From JBFMHP01 sp964557295 (GTDB lineage: Bacteria; Pseudomonadota; Gammaproteobacteria; RBG-16-57-12): DNA of 64,000 bases. Below the pieces are notes generated by a model, which was not told the origin of the DNA, did no database searches, and saw nothing but the letters and a program-made list of their open reading frames with translations. The stretch spans positions 27,306 to 91,305 of the forward strand of contig CAZKZP010000007.1 in the NCBI GenBank assembly GCA_964557295.1. The letters run 5' to 3'. Shown piece after piece: positions 15,834 through 26,845 of this stretch. Position numbers and translations under genes: made by a program. How positions within the stretch are numbered: the stretch's first letter is position 1; each line of letters begins with the position of its first letter.

Positions 15834-15954
15834 TAGGGTGGGTTAGCGTTTTATGCGTAACCCACCCGGCGTGCGAAGCACACGATATTTTTGATTCTTG
15901 TGTCGCCGGCGGCGACGGATTGGTGGGTTACGCAAAAGGCGCCAACCCACCCTA
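15834..15954. repeat. 121-base nested inverted repeat (MITE-like) between leuD and leuB
   Basis: The outer arms tagggtgggttagcg and cgccaacccacccta match at 14 of 15 positions. The inner arms gcgtaacccacc (15855-15866) and ggtgggttacgc (15922-15933) are perfect. No ORF lies inside. It has the form of the small GGGTGGGTT-type palindromic elements scattered in proteobacterial genomes. It could fold in the leuCDB transcript and influence leuB expression. Confidence 0.65.
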
Positions 15955-15972
15955 GATTGAATAGGATTAGAC

Positions 15973-17055
15973 ATGACCAAAAAGATTGCGGTACTCCCCG
16001 GCGATGGCATCGGCACCGAGATCGTGGCTGAGGCCGTGAAGGTGCTCTATGCGCTGCGCGATGATTTCGGCCTGAAGATCGAATGTGAACACGCCCTGGT
16101 CGGCGGTGCTGGCTATGACGCCTTCGGCACGCCGCTGCCTGAGTCCACCATGAAACTGGCGAAAGAAGCCGACGCCGTGCTGCTCGGCGCGGTGGGCGGT
16201 TATAAATGGGAATCGCTCGATATCTCCGTGCGTCCCGAAAAAGGCCTGCTCGGCCTGCGCGCTGGTCTGGGGCTATTCGCCAACCTGCGCCCCGCGATCC
16301 TCTACCCGCAGCTGGCGGGGGCCTCCACGCTCAAGCCCGAGGTGGTCTCCGGCCTGAACCTGATGATCGTGCGCGAGCTGACCGGCGGCATTTATTTTGG
16401 CCAGCCGCGCGGCATCCGCGTGCTGGAAAACGGCGAGCGCCAGGGTTTCAATACACTGGTCTACAAGGAATCGGAGATCGAACGCATCGGCCGCTGCGCC
16501 TTCGAGATCGCCATGAAGCGCGACAAGCGCGTCTGCTCGGTCGACAAGGCCAATGTGTTAGAGTGCACCGAGCTGTGGCGCGAGGTGATGACGCGGGTCG
16601 GCAAGGATTATCCCGAGGTGCAGCTCACGCATATGTACGTCGACAACGCGGCGATGCAGCTGGTGCGCGCGCCCAAGCAGTTCGACGTGATGGTCACCAC
16701 GAATATGTTCGGCGACATCCTCTCGGATTGCGCGGCGATGCTCACCGGCTCGATCGGCATGCTGCCGTCGGCGGCGCTCGATGCCCACGGCAAGGGCATG
16801 TACGAGCCGATCCACGGCTCGGCCCCGGACATCGCCGGCAAGAACATCGCCAATCCGCTGGCGACGATTCTTTCCGTGGCGATGATGTTGCGGTATACAC
16901 TGAATGCCCCGGCGCTGGCCGATCGGGTCGAGGCCGCCGTCAACCGCACGCTCGATCAGGGCTATCGCACGGGCGACATCTACACGGATGGCATGAACAA
17001 GGTCGGCACCTCCGCGATGGGAGATGCCGTGGTAGCCGCGCTGCGCGCTGCGTGA
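15973..17055 (+). CDS. leuB: 3-isopropylmalate dehydrogenase
   Basis: A 360-residue NAD-dependent enzyme that oxidatively decarboxylates 3-isopropylmalate to the leucine keto acid. Signatures are LPGDGIGTEIVAEAVKVL, RELTGGIYFGQPRG, the metal/substrate region MYVDNAAMQLVRAPKQFDV and NMFGDILSDCAAMLTGSIGM, and HGSAPDIAGKNIANPLA. The length is that of the family. It is part of the leuC-leuD-leuB-asd line, and a small palindromic element separates it from leuD. Confidence 0.97.
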   Translation: MTKKIAVLPGDGIGTEIVAEAVKVLYALRDDFGLKIECEHALVGGAGYDAFGTPLPESTMKLAKEADAVLLGAVGGYKWESLDISVRPEKGLLGLRAGLGLFANLRPAILYPQLAGASTLKPEVVSGLNLMIVRELTGGIYFGQPRGIRVLENGERQGFNTLVYKESEIERIGRCAFEIAMKRDKRVCSVDKANVLECTELWREVMTRVGKDYPEVQLTHMYVDNAAMQLVRAPKQFDVMVTTNMFGDILSDCAAMLTGSIGMLPSAALDAHGKGMYEPIHGSAPDIAGKNIANPLATILSVAMMLRYTLNAPALADRVEAAVNRTLDQGYRTGDIYTDGMNKVGTSAMGDAVVAALRAA

Positions 17056-17078
17056 TTTGAATTAGAGTGAGGCGAGAA

Positions 17079-18191
17079 ATGAAACGGGTAGGGTTAGTTG
17101 GCTGGCGCGGCATGGTCGGATCGGTCCTGATGCAGCGCATGCGCGAGGAAAACGATTTTGCTCTGGTCGATCCGGTCTTCTTCACCACGTCCCAGCCCGG
17201 ACGCCCCGGGCCGGCGATCGGCAAGGCTGTCCCGGCGCTGAAGGATGCCCACGACATCGACGCGCTCAAGGCCATGGAGGTGATCATCACCTGCCAGGGC
17301 GGCGATTACACCAAGGCGGTGTATCCGAAGTTGCGCGCGGCGGGCTGGAACGGCTACTGGATCGACGCGGCCTCCGCCTTGCGCATGGAACCCGACAGCA
17401 TCATCATCCTCGACCCGGTCAATCTGCACGTGATCCAGGATGCGCTGCGCGAAGGCCGCAAGACCTATGTCGGCGGCAATTGTACCGTGAGTCTCATGCT
17501 GATGGCGCTGGGCGGCCTGTTCGAGCACGATCTGGTGGAATGGATCACGCCGATGACCTACCAGGCGGCCTCCGGCGCGGGCGCGCAGAACATGCGCGAG
17601 CTGCTCACGCAGATGGGTGCGATCCACGGCCAGGTGGAAGGCCTGCTGGCGGACCCGGCCTCGGCCATCCTGGAGATTGATAAACGAGTCGCGGATTACC
17701 TGCGCTCCGATGCCTATCCGAAAGACATTTGGGGCGTGCCGCTCGGCGGCTCGCTGATCCCCTGGATCGATACCCAGCTCGACAGCGGCCAAAGCCGCGA
17801 AGAGTGGAAGGGCGGGGTCGAGACCAACAAGATCCTCGGGCGCACCGAGCGGCCGATCCCGGTCGATGGTTTGTGCGTGCGCATCGGCGCCATGCGCTGC
17901 CATTCCCAGGCCTTGACCATCAAGCTCCGCAAGGACGTGCCGCTCGACGAGATCGAGGCGATGATCGCCGAGGCCAACGACTGGGTGAAGGTGGTGCCGA
18001 ATCAGCGCGACATCACCGTGCGCGAGCTGACCCCCGCCGCCGTCACGGGCACCTTGACCGTCCCCGTGGGACGCATGCGCAAACTGGCGATGGGACGCGA
18101 CTATCTCTCGGCGTTCACCGTCGGCGATCAGTTGCTGTGGGGCGCCGCCGAGCCGTTGCGCCGCATGTTGCGTATCCTGTTGGAGCAGTGA
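17079..18191 (+). CDS. asd: Aspartate-semialdehyde dehydrogenase
   Basis: A 370-residue protein that makes aspartate semialdehyde for lysine/diaminopimelate, threonine and methionine synthesis. It starts MKRVGLVGWRGMVGSVLMQR (Rossmann motif). The catalytic Cys is in GGNCTVSLMLMALGGLF, followed by the TYQAASGAGAQNMRELL motif. The E. coli-type length is 367. ATG 17079, behind GAGGCGAG, is preferred to a GTG 12 bases upstream. A non-catalytic paralog follows. Confidence 0.96.
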   Translation: MKRVGLVGWRGMVGSVLMQRMREENDFALVDPVFFTTSQPGRPGPAIGKAVPALKDAHDIDALKAMEVIITCQGGDYTKAVYPKLRAAGWNGYWIDAASALRMEPDSIIILDPVNLHVIQDALREGRKTYVGGNCTVSLMLMALGGLFEHDLVEWITPMTYQAASGAGAQNMRELLTQMGAIHGQVEGLLADPASAILEIDKRVADYLRSDAYPKDIWGVPLGGSLIPWIDTQLDSGQSREEWKGGVETNKILGRTERPIPVDGLCVRIGAMRCHSQALTIKLRKDVPLDEIEAMIAEANDWVKVVPNQRDITVRELTPAAVTGTLTVPVGRMRKLAMGRDYLSAFTVGDQLLWGAAEPLRRMLRILLEQ

Positions 18192-18207
18192 TCATGGATC
18201 TCCCGCG

Positions 18208-19131
18208 ATGAGGCCGACGTATGACGTGGCCGTGGTGGGCGCGGCCGGTGCCGATGGCGCCGCGCTGATTGCCGCCCTGGCTGAGCGCGGGTTTCCCCTC
18301 GGACAATTATTCGCGGTGGACAGCGGCAATGCCACCGGCACCCTCATCGAGTGCACGGGGCAAACGGTGCGGGTGGAGGATCTTGCCGCGTTCGATTTCT
18401 CCCGCGCGCAGCTAGCCTTCTTTTTGCTATCGGCTGCGGAGGCGCGGCGCCATGTTCCAAGGGCGGTGGCCGCCGGTTGTTTGGTCATCGATCACAGTCA
18501 GGCCTTTCGTTATGTCGATGAGATACCGCTCGTCATCGCCGCAATCAATCCACACGACCTCGCCGGGTGTGAAAATCGCTCGGTGATTGCGATCCCGGCG
18601 CCCGCCACCGTCCGGATGTTGCTGGCGCTCGAACCGTTGCGTGAGGCCGGCATCGTGCGGATCATCGCCAGTCTTCCCGACGATCAGGAAGCGGGGGCCG
18701 GAGGGCTGCCATCAGTCATGAAGGGCGCTCCTGCCCCAGGTTATACCGCGGCGGAAATGTCTCTGAGGCTGGAAACTCAAAAGGTGCTTGGCGACCGCGG
18801 CATCGGTGTCAATCCGGTGGTGCGGCCCTGTGTGGCCGGTGGAGACACGGTCGAGCTGCACATCCAGACCCAGGAGAAGGTGAGCCTTGCCCAGGCCTGT
18901 GAGCTTTTGCGCAATGCCCCGGATCTGGCGGTAATCGATGATTCCGGAGCGGGTGGCGTGGCGGCGCAGAGCCAGCACGGCGCGAGGGATCGCATCACCG
19001 TCGCCCGGATTCGGGAAGACCTTTCCGGTGTGAATGGGCTTGATCTTTGGATTGTTGCTGATAATGTACGTAGAATCATGGCGATCAACAGTGTCCAACT
19101 CGCAGAAATTTTGACAAAAAGCGGCGCCTAG
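18208..19131 (+). CDS. usg: Usg-type paralog of aspartate-semialdehyde dehydrogenase, no catalytic Cys
   Basis: A 307-residue protein with an Asd-like fold: N-terminal YDVAVVGAAGADGAALIAAL and the later NPVVRPCVAGGDTVELHI. Where Asd has NCTVSLML, this protein has PAPATVRMLLAL, so the nucleophilic Cys is missing and dehydrogenase activity is not expected. Usg-type proteins sit between asd and fimV/truA in many gammaproteobacteria, and this gene keeps that place, 16 bases after asd. Its role is unknown. Confidence 0.85.
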   Translation: MRPTYDVAVVGAAGADGAALIAALAERGFPLGQLFAVDSGNATGTLIECTGQTVRVEDLAAFDFSRAQLAFFLLSAAEARRHVPRAVAAGCLVIDHSQAFRYVDEIPLVIAAINPHDLAGCENRSVIAIPAPATVRMLLALEPLREAGIVRIIASLPDDQEAGAGGLPSVMKGAPAPGYTAAEMSLRLETQKVLGDRGIGVNPVVRPCVAGGDTVELHIQTQEKVSLAQACELLRNAPDLAVIDDSGAGGVAAQSQHGARDRITVARIREDLSGVNGLDLWIVADNVRRIMAINSVQLAEILTKSGA

Positions 19132-19328
19132 TTATAAAGAATTGCCGGTTGGTGTCGAAGTAAAGCTCAATGAGAGTTATAACCACAACCCTTGATATGA
19201 GTGAGGAGTCTCTGGATATCGTGCGCGAGCACGCTCGCAAACGAACGATCACAGCGCGCCGCTGATCATTCAGAACCTCCTAAAATAAGAAGTATTACAT
19301 CCAATTGAGAGAAATAAAGGGATCACAT

Positions 19329-21692
19329 ATGGGGCGTAGATTTGCCTTACTCACCGCAGCATTCCTGTTGGCCAATCCCGGTGGCGCATATGCCTTGGGT
19401 CTTGGCGATATTCAGATGAACTCCGCACTGAATCAGCGCATGGATGCCGAGATCGAGTTGAAATCTGTCCGAGAAGGCGATCTGGACGGCTTGAAGATTT
19501 CACTGGCGGAGAGCGATATCTTCCGGCAACACGGGATCGACCGGCTCGATTTCCTCTCCATGTTCAGTTTCGATTTGCTGAAGAAAGCCGATGGCACCCC
19601 GTATATCAAGGTGACATCGCCGCAACCCATTCGTGAGCCGTTTCTGAACTTCCTGGTCGATATTCAATGGTCCAGCGGTCGCATGGTTCGTCAATATACC
19701 GTGCTGGTCGACCCCCCGACGATCACCCAAGAAGCGCCAGTCGCTCCGATCGAGGCGCCGGTGGTGAGTGAGCCGAGCACGGTGGTGCGCACCGATACCC
19801 TCTATGCCCCCGTGCCGGAGCCGGTCCAGATCGCGCCGCCCGCCCAGGAGACCCCCGTCGAAGCGCCTCCCGTGGAGGATAGGATGGGGACACCGGAACC
19901 CACCACCACCGCAGAAGGCGGGATGGAATACGGCCGCAGCCAACGCAATGACACGCTGCTGAGCATCGCCAAGCAAATGCGCCCCAATGACAACGTGTCC
20001 ATTGAGCAAGTGATGCTGGCGTTGCTGCGTGATAATCCGAACGCCTTTTATCGCAATAACGTGAACAATCTTAAGGCGGGCTACGTGCTTCGCATCAACG
20101 ATGTGGCGCAGATTGCCTCCGTGAACGCCACCGAGGCGAACCGCGAGATCAGTCGCCAGAATCAGGAGTGGAGGAACACCAGCTACGCCTCCGCACCCGC
20201 CCAGCAGAAGACTGCCGGCGGCGAAGGCCGCGCGGCAACCGAAACAACCGTCGCCGGCGGGACAGGCGCGCCAGCGGCGGCAGCCGAAGAGGCGCGGCTG
20301 CGCCTGGTCAGTCCGGGCAGCCAAATGGTCGCATCCGCCGGCACTGGCGACGCGGCGGCCACCCAGGCGTTGCAGGACGCACTGGCTGTTGCCAACGAGG
20401 CGCTGACTGCCAGCAAATCTGAAAACGAGGAGATGGGGCAGCGCGTCAAGGCACTGGAGGAGCAGGTCCAATCGATGCAGAAGCTGGTCACGCTCAAGGA
20501 CGAACAGCTCGCATCGATGGCCGCGAACGCCCAGGCGGCCGAGGGTGATACCGGGGATATCCTGAGCAATCCTCTGGTGCTCGGTATCCTCGCCGTGGTC
20601 GTCGCCTTGGTGGGTGTGTTGGGCTACCTGCTCATGCGCCGCCGCAAGGAGACTGACTTCCATGAGAGCATCCTGAGCCAGTCGGTGGCGGTGGCAACGC
20701 CTGAGGACGAGTTTGTCTCAGCCCGCCCGGCCGCGGGCGCTGCTGCGGCAGTGGAAGTGAGGAGCGGTGCGGCGGATCGCGAAGAAAGTTCGCTGCTGAC
20801 CGACTTCACGACGACGACGATGGAAGGTTTGCAGACCGATGTCGGTGAAATCGATCCGATGTCGGAGGCCGATGTCTATCTGGCCTATGGCCGCTACAAC
20901 CAGGCCGAGGATATCATCAATCAGGCGATTGCCTCCGACCCGACGCGCGAGGACTTCCGCTTCAAGCTGTTGGAGATCCATCACGCCGCCAAAGAAAAGG
21001 ATAAGTTCGTCCGGCAGGCGGAGACCTTGCGCGGATTGCTCGGCGGCACCAGCGGTGCGACCTGGGCGCGGGTTGCGGAGATGGGCCGTGAACTTTATCC
21101 CGAGCATCCTTTGTTTGCCGGCGCTGGTGTGGATGCCTCCGAGGATATGCTGGAAAGCGCGCTGGATTTCGACTTCGAAGGCCTAGACCAGCCGGCCAAG
21201 GCCGCTCCGGCGCGGCAGACCGCTCAAGCGACCGATGCCAACAGCCTGGAATTCGATCTGGGTGATTTCGGCGACTTCGCAAAGGCCGCTCCGTCTGAGC
21301 AGACGGAAACGGCGCTGGAGAGCACACTCGATTTCGAGGCCATGTCATTCGAGCCGGAGACCGCGGCGAAACCGGCCGCGACAAAGCCGGAACCGAAGGA
21401 GGAAATCGAATTCGATTTGGCCGACTTGGCGTTTGCCGAGGAATCCATGAAATCCGGAGAGGTCGAGCCTCTGCCCGGCCTCGATCGCATGGAGTTCGAG
21501 ACGAAGAAACCGGCGGCCGAACCCAATCCGTTTACCGATGTCGATGAGGTCGGCACCAAACTCGATCTGGCCAAGGCCTATATGGACATGGAGGATAAGG
21601 AAGGCGCGCAGAGCATTCTGGAAGAAGTGCTCCAGGAAGGTACCGAGGAGCAGAAGCGTCAGGCCAATGAGCTGATACGCAAGCTCGGTTAA
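19329..21692 (+). CDS. fimV: FimV-type pilus assembly / polar hub protein
   Basis: A 787-residue protein. A signal peptide ends near AYA in GGAYALGLGDI. The FimV N-terminal domain follows (about 22-135, NQRMDAEIELKSV, FLSMFSFDLL, PFLNFLVDIQWSSGRMVRQY), then a Pro-rich linker and a LysM-like peptidoglycan-binding region (about 200-265, GRSQRNDTLLSIAKQMRP). A coiled coil (about 350-400), one membrane span (about 417-437, VLGILAVVVALVGVLGYLL) and an acidic cytoplasmic part end in a FimV C-terminal TPR motif (TKLDLAKAYMDMEDKEGAQS). In Pseudomonas FimV organises type IV pili and cell-pole signalling. ATG 19329 follows AAAGGGA. Confidence 0.92.
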   Translation: MGRRFALLTAAFLLANPGGAYALGLGDIQMNSALNQRMDAEIELKSVREGDLDGLKISLAESDIFRQHGIDRLDFLSMFSFDLLKKADGTPYIKVTSPQPIREPFLNFLVDIQWSSGRMVRQYTVLVDPPTITQEAPVAPIEAPVVSEPSTVVRTDTLYAPVPEPVQIAPPAQETPVEAPPVEDRMGTPEPTTTAEGGMEYGRSQRNDTLLSIAKQMRPNDNVSIEQVMLALLRDNPNAFYRNNVNNLKAGYVLRINDVAQIASVNATEANREISRQNQEWRNTSYASAPAQQKTAGGEGRAATETTVAGGTGAPAAAAEEARLRLVSPGSQMVASAGTGDAAATQALQDALAVANEALTASKSENEEMGQRVKALEEQVQSMQKLVTLKDEQLASMAANAQAAEGDTGDILSNPLVLGILAVVVALVGVLGYLLMRRRKETDFHESILSQSVAVATPEDEFVSARPAAGAAAAVEVRSGAADREESSLLTDFTTTTMEGLQTDVGEIDPMSEADVYLAYGRYNQAEDIINQAIASDPTREDFRFKLLEIHHAAKEKDKFVRQAETLRGLLGGTSGATWARVAEMGRELYPEHPLFAGAGVDASEDMLESALDFDFEGLDQPAKAAPARQTAQATDANSLEFDLGDFGDFAKAAPSEQTETALESTLDFEAMSFEPETAAKPAATKPEPKEEIEFDLADLAFAEESMKSGEVEPLPGLDRMEFETKKPAAEPNPFTDVDEVGTKLDLAKAYMDMEDKEGAQSILEEVLQEGTEEQKRQANELIRKLG

Positions 21693-21712
21693 CGGCCAAC
21701 CCGGTTTAATTC

Positions 21713-21750
21713 AAGGCCCGCTTGGGATATCCTGAGCGGGCCTTGTGTTT
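21713..21750 (+). terminator. Rho-independent terminator after fimV
   Basis: aaggcccgct, a 12-base loop, agcgggcctt, then gtgttttt: a 10-base-pair GC-rich stem and a U-rich tail. It ends transcription from fimV and argues against the earliest possible start of the next gene, which overlaps it. Confidence 0.85.
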
Positions 21751-21777
21751 TTCGAACACTTCTTTCACAGGTTGGGC

Positions 21778-22446
21778 GTGCATCCTGCCATACGCATCAT
21801 CAGTTTTCTGGTCTTTGCCGCCGGCATTATTTACAGCGGCTGGCCGCAGCTTGCCTTGGGCGCAGCACTGCTGGTGATCGCCTTCTTGGTCCTTTCGACG
21901 GTGCGATGGGCGCCGGCCCTTCGCATGGTGGCGCGGCTGCGCTGGCTGTTGTTGTCCATCGTCGTGATCTATCTCTTTTTCACGCCCGGCGTTCCGTTGG
22001 GCGATGCGACTTCATCATGGATGCCGAGCGTGGAAGGGGTGGATGCCGGCCTGCATCGGCTGTTGTGCCTGATCGGTCTGGTGTTTGGCGTGAGCCTGTT
22101 GTTGCAGAGCACGGAACGTGAATCGCTGATCGCGGGGATACTCTGGCTCGCCGCGCCGCTGCGTCGCTTGGGATGGGATACGGGTCGGCTGGCGTTGCGC
22201 ATGGTATTGACCATGGAGGCGGTGACGCTCATGCAGTCATCCTACCCGCCGCGAGCAGAGCAACCGTCTGGCTTGTCGCAGCGCATCGGGTATCTGGCGG
22301 CATCACTGGTCACGATGTTCGTGCAGGTGACCGAGCGGGCGGAGCGCGAACCGCCGCGTGAGATCGTCATCCCGCGCCTCGAAGCGCCGGCCTGGTATCA
22401 GTGGCTGTCGCCGTTGGGGTTGCTGGGAGGTTTTTGTCTGATATGA
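21778..22446 (+). CDS. EcfT/CbiQ-like multi-span membrane protein
   Basis: A membrane protein of about 222 residues with some five or six predicted spans (IISFLVFAAGIIYSGW, LALGAALLVIAFLVLS, LRWLLLSIVVIYLFFTPG, LLCLIGLVFGVSLLLQSTER, and a C-terminal one). The order and the PLRRLG-like loop resemble the transmembrane (T) component of energy-coupling-factor transporters. No S component or ATPases lie nearby, so it is orphaned or shares a module encoded elsewhere. The start is uncertain: GTG 21778 is chosen because the in-frame GTG 21745 lies inside the fimV terminator. It overlaps truA by 4 bases. Confidence 0.65.
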   Translation: MHPAIRIISFLVFAAGIIYSGWPQLALGAALLVIAFLVLSTVRWAPALRMVARLRWLLLSIVVIYLFFTPGVPLGDATSSWMPSVEGVDAGLHRLLCLIGLVFGVSLLLQSTERESLIAGILWLAAPLRRLGWDTGRLALRMVLTMEAVTLMQSSYPPRAEQPSGLSQRIGYLAASLVTMFVQVTERAEREPPREIVIPRLEAPAWYQWLSPLGLLGGFCLI

Positions 22447-23222
22447 GAATCGCGGCCTGTATCGAATATAGCGGCAAGCCGTATCACGGCTGGCAGCGGC
22501 AGAACCACGCCAACAGCGTGCAGGCGTGCGTGGAAGAGGCGCTCTCTAAAGTGGCGAATCATCCGGTTACGGTCGTCTGCGCCGGGCGTACCGATGCCGG
22601 GGTGCATGGACTCGGCCAAGTGATCCATTTCGATACCGAGGCGCGCCGCGACATGCGCGCCTGGGTGTATGGTGGTAATGCCAATCTGCCGAAGTCGATC
22701 GCCATCAGCTGGGCCAAAGAGGTCGATGCGCAGTTTCATGCCCGGTTCTCGGCGCTCTCGCGCAGTTATCGCTATGTGATCTTCAACCGCGAGGTGCGGC
22801 CGAGCTTCCTCGCCTGGCGCACGACCTGGGAATACCGGCCGCTGGAGGTGGCGCGGATGCAGGAGGCCGCCCGGTATCTGGTCGGCGAGCACGACTTCAC
22901 CTCCTATCGCGCCCTGGCCTGTCAGGCCAAGAGCCCGGTGCGCAATGTCATGCGCCTGGAGGTCAGCCGCCGCGAGGATTTGGTGCTGATCGATATCGAG
23001 GCCAATGCGTTCTTGCATCACATGGTGCGCAATATCGCCGGGGTGTTGATGAGTATCGGGGCGGGTGAGCAAGAACCGCTCTGGGCCAAGGAGGTGCTGG
23101 AGCACCGGGATCGCACCCTGGGCGGGGTGACCGCGCACCCTTCCGGACTGTATTTCATGGGCGTAAAATACCCTGGCGAATTCGCCATACCGTCACCCGC
23201 GCCGACCGCCATGGTCTGGTAA
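22443..23222 (+). CDS. truA: tRNA pseudouridine(38-40) synthase
   Basis: A 259-residue protein beginning MRIAACIEYSGKPYHGWQRQ, with the catalytic Asp in VVCAGRTDAGVHGLGQVIHF, FHARFSALSRSYRYVI and the closing FLHHMVRNIAGVLM. It isomerises uridines 38-40 in the anticodon arm of many tRNAs. The start ATG overlaps the upstream stop (ATGA). The fimV-truA-trpF order is common in gammaproteobacteria. Confidence 0.96.
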   Translation: MRIAACIEYSGKPYHGWQRQNHANSVQACVEEALSKVANHPVTVVCAGRTDAGVHGLGQVIHFDTEARRDMRAWVYGGNANLPKSIAISWAKEVDAQFHARFSALSRSYRYVIFNREVRPSFLAWRTTWEYRPLEVARMQEAARYLVGEHDFTSYRALACQAKSPVRNVMRLEVSRREDLVLIDIEANAFLHHMVRNIAGVLMSIGAGEQEPLWAKEVLEHRDRTLGGVTAHPSGLYFMGVKYPGEFAIPSPAPTAMVW

Positions 23223-23243
23223 GCACAGGAATTTAACTTTTTT

Positions 23244-23853
23244 ATGCCTACTCGCGTTAAAATATGCGGCATCACCCGCCCCGAGGATGGGGCGGCGGCC
23301 GCGCGCTTAGGGGCCTCCGCCATCGGCCTGGTGTTTTATGACCGCAGCCCGCGCGCGGTCGGCATCGCGCAGGCGCAGGCGGTGCTGCAGGCGCTGCCGC
23401 CGTTTGTGACCACGGTCGGTTTATTCGTCGATGCCGAGGCGCGCTGGGTCGAGGAGGTGCTGGCCGCCGTGCCGCTGGATCTGTTGCAGTTCCACGGGGA
23501 TGAAACGCCGGAGCAGTGCGGGCGTTTTCATCGGCCTTATATCAAGGCGGTGCGCATGCGCCCGGAGGTCGATCTTGCCGAATACGCCCGCAGGCATCAC
23601 AATGCGCGGGCGTTGTTGCTGGACACCTACCAGCCGGGCCTGCCCGGCGGGACGGGGGAGTCCTTCGACTGGGGCCGGGTGCCGGCGCAACTGGATAAAC
23701 CGATCGTGCTGGCCGGCGGGCTGACGCCCGCCAATGTCGCGGCGGCGATCACCGCGGCGCGGCCCTACGCCGTGGACGTGAGTGGCGGCGTCGAGTCGGC
23801 CAAGGGGATAAAAGACGCCGCCAAGATGGCGGCGTTCATCAAAGAGGTAAAAC

Positions 23854-23870
<17 letters not shown>
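23244..23870 (+). CDS. trpF: Phosphoribosylanthranilate isomerase
   Basis: A 208-residue (beta/alpha)8 enzyme of tryptophan synthesis. Signatures are VKICGITRPEDGAAAARLGA (catalytic Cys), LLQFHGDETPEQC, LLLDTYQPGLPGGTGESFDW (catalytic Asp) and YAVDVSGGVES. Its end overlaps the trpB start by 17 bases, showing translational coupling. Here it is monofunctional, not fused to trpC as in E. coli. Confidence 0.96.
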
Positions 23871-25096
<1,226 letters not shown>

Positions 25097-25116
25097 GCCT
25101 CGGGAAGAAGACAGAA

Positions 25117-25926
25117 ATGAGTCGTATCGCAGCTTGTTTTGAACGCCTGCGCGGCCAGGGCCGCAAGGCCTTGGTGCCCTATGTCACCGCGGGCGATCCC
25201 GACCCGCAGCTTACTGTGCCCCTGATGCACGCCATGGTCGAGGCGGGCGCCAACATCCTTGAGCTCGGGGTGCCGTTTTCCGATCCCATGGCCGATGGCC
25301 CGGTGATCCAGCGCGCCAGCGAGCGCGCCCTGACGCACGGGGTGTCGCTGCGCGACGTGCTGCGTATGGTGCGCGAATTCCGCACGCAGGACGCCACCAC
25401 GCCGGTGGTACTGATGGGCTATCTCAATCCGGTGGAGGTCATGGGCTACGAGACCTTCGCCCGCGCGGCGGCCGAGGCCGGCGTCGACGGCGTGCTCACC
25501 GTGGACATGCCGCCGGAGGAGGGCGCGGAATACAGCGCCGCGCTGCGGGCCGCGGGGCTCGACACCATCTTCCTGGTGGCCCCGACCAGCAGCCCCGCGC
25601 GCATCAAGATGCTGGGGCAGGCCGCCTCGGGATTCGTCTACTACGTCTCGCTCAAGGGCGTGACCGGTGCCGGGCATCTGGATGTGCAAGCGGTGGCCGA
25701 CAAGGTCGCGCAGCTGCGCCGTGACATCACCTTGCCGATCGGGGTCGGCTTCGGCATCAAGGATGCCGCGAGCGCCGCGCAGATCGGCGCGGCGGCCGAT
25801 GCCATCGTCGTCGGCAGCGCCCTGGTGCGCAAGATCGAAGAACACCAAGGCGATCACCGGCGCATCATCGCCGAGATCGTCTCACTCCTGTCGGGCATGC
25901 GGCGCGCGCTCGATGACTTGAACTGA
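25117..25926 (+). CDS. trpA: Tryptophan synthase alpha chain
   Basis: A 269-residue (beta/alpha)8 enzyme that cleaves indole-glycerol phosphate and channels indole to TrpB. Signatures are FVPYVTAGDPD-type LVPYVTAGDPDPQLTVPLM, LELGVPFSDPMADGPVIQRA (catalytic Glu and Asp) and the C-terminal GVGFGIKDAASAAQI. It starts 20 bases after the trpB stop. Intact trpF and trpA on either side argue that the pathway is in use. Confidence 0.96.
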   Translation: MSRIAACFERLRGQGRKALVPYVTAGDPDPQLTVPLMHAMVEAGANILELGVPFSDPMADGPVIQRASERALTHGVSLRDVLRMVREFRTQDATTPVVLMGYLNPVEVMGYETFARAAAEAGVDGVLTVDMPPEEGAEYSAALRAAGLDTIFLVAPTSSPARIKMLGQAASGFVYYVSLKGVTGAGHLDVQAVADKVAQLRRDITLPIGVGFGIKDAASAAQIGAAADAIVVGSALVRKIEEHQGDHRRIIAEIVSLLSGMRRALDDLN

Positions 25927-25954
25927 CTCTGGATCAACTCGCGGAAACCTTCCT

Positions 25955-26806
<852 letters not shown>

Positions 26807-26845
26807 AACGCAAGTCGCGCAGCATGATTTGAGCACGGCGGCCCG

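Noticed and set aside
15834..15954. Rho-independent terminator within the leu operon
   Set aside because: The arms are long and nested with about 90 bases between the outer arms, and no T-run follows. It looks like a repeat element rather than a terminator.
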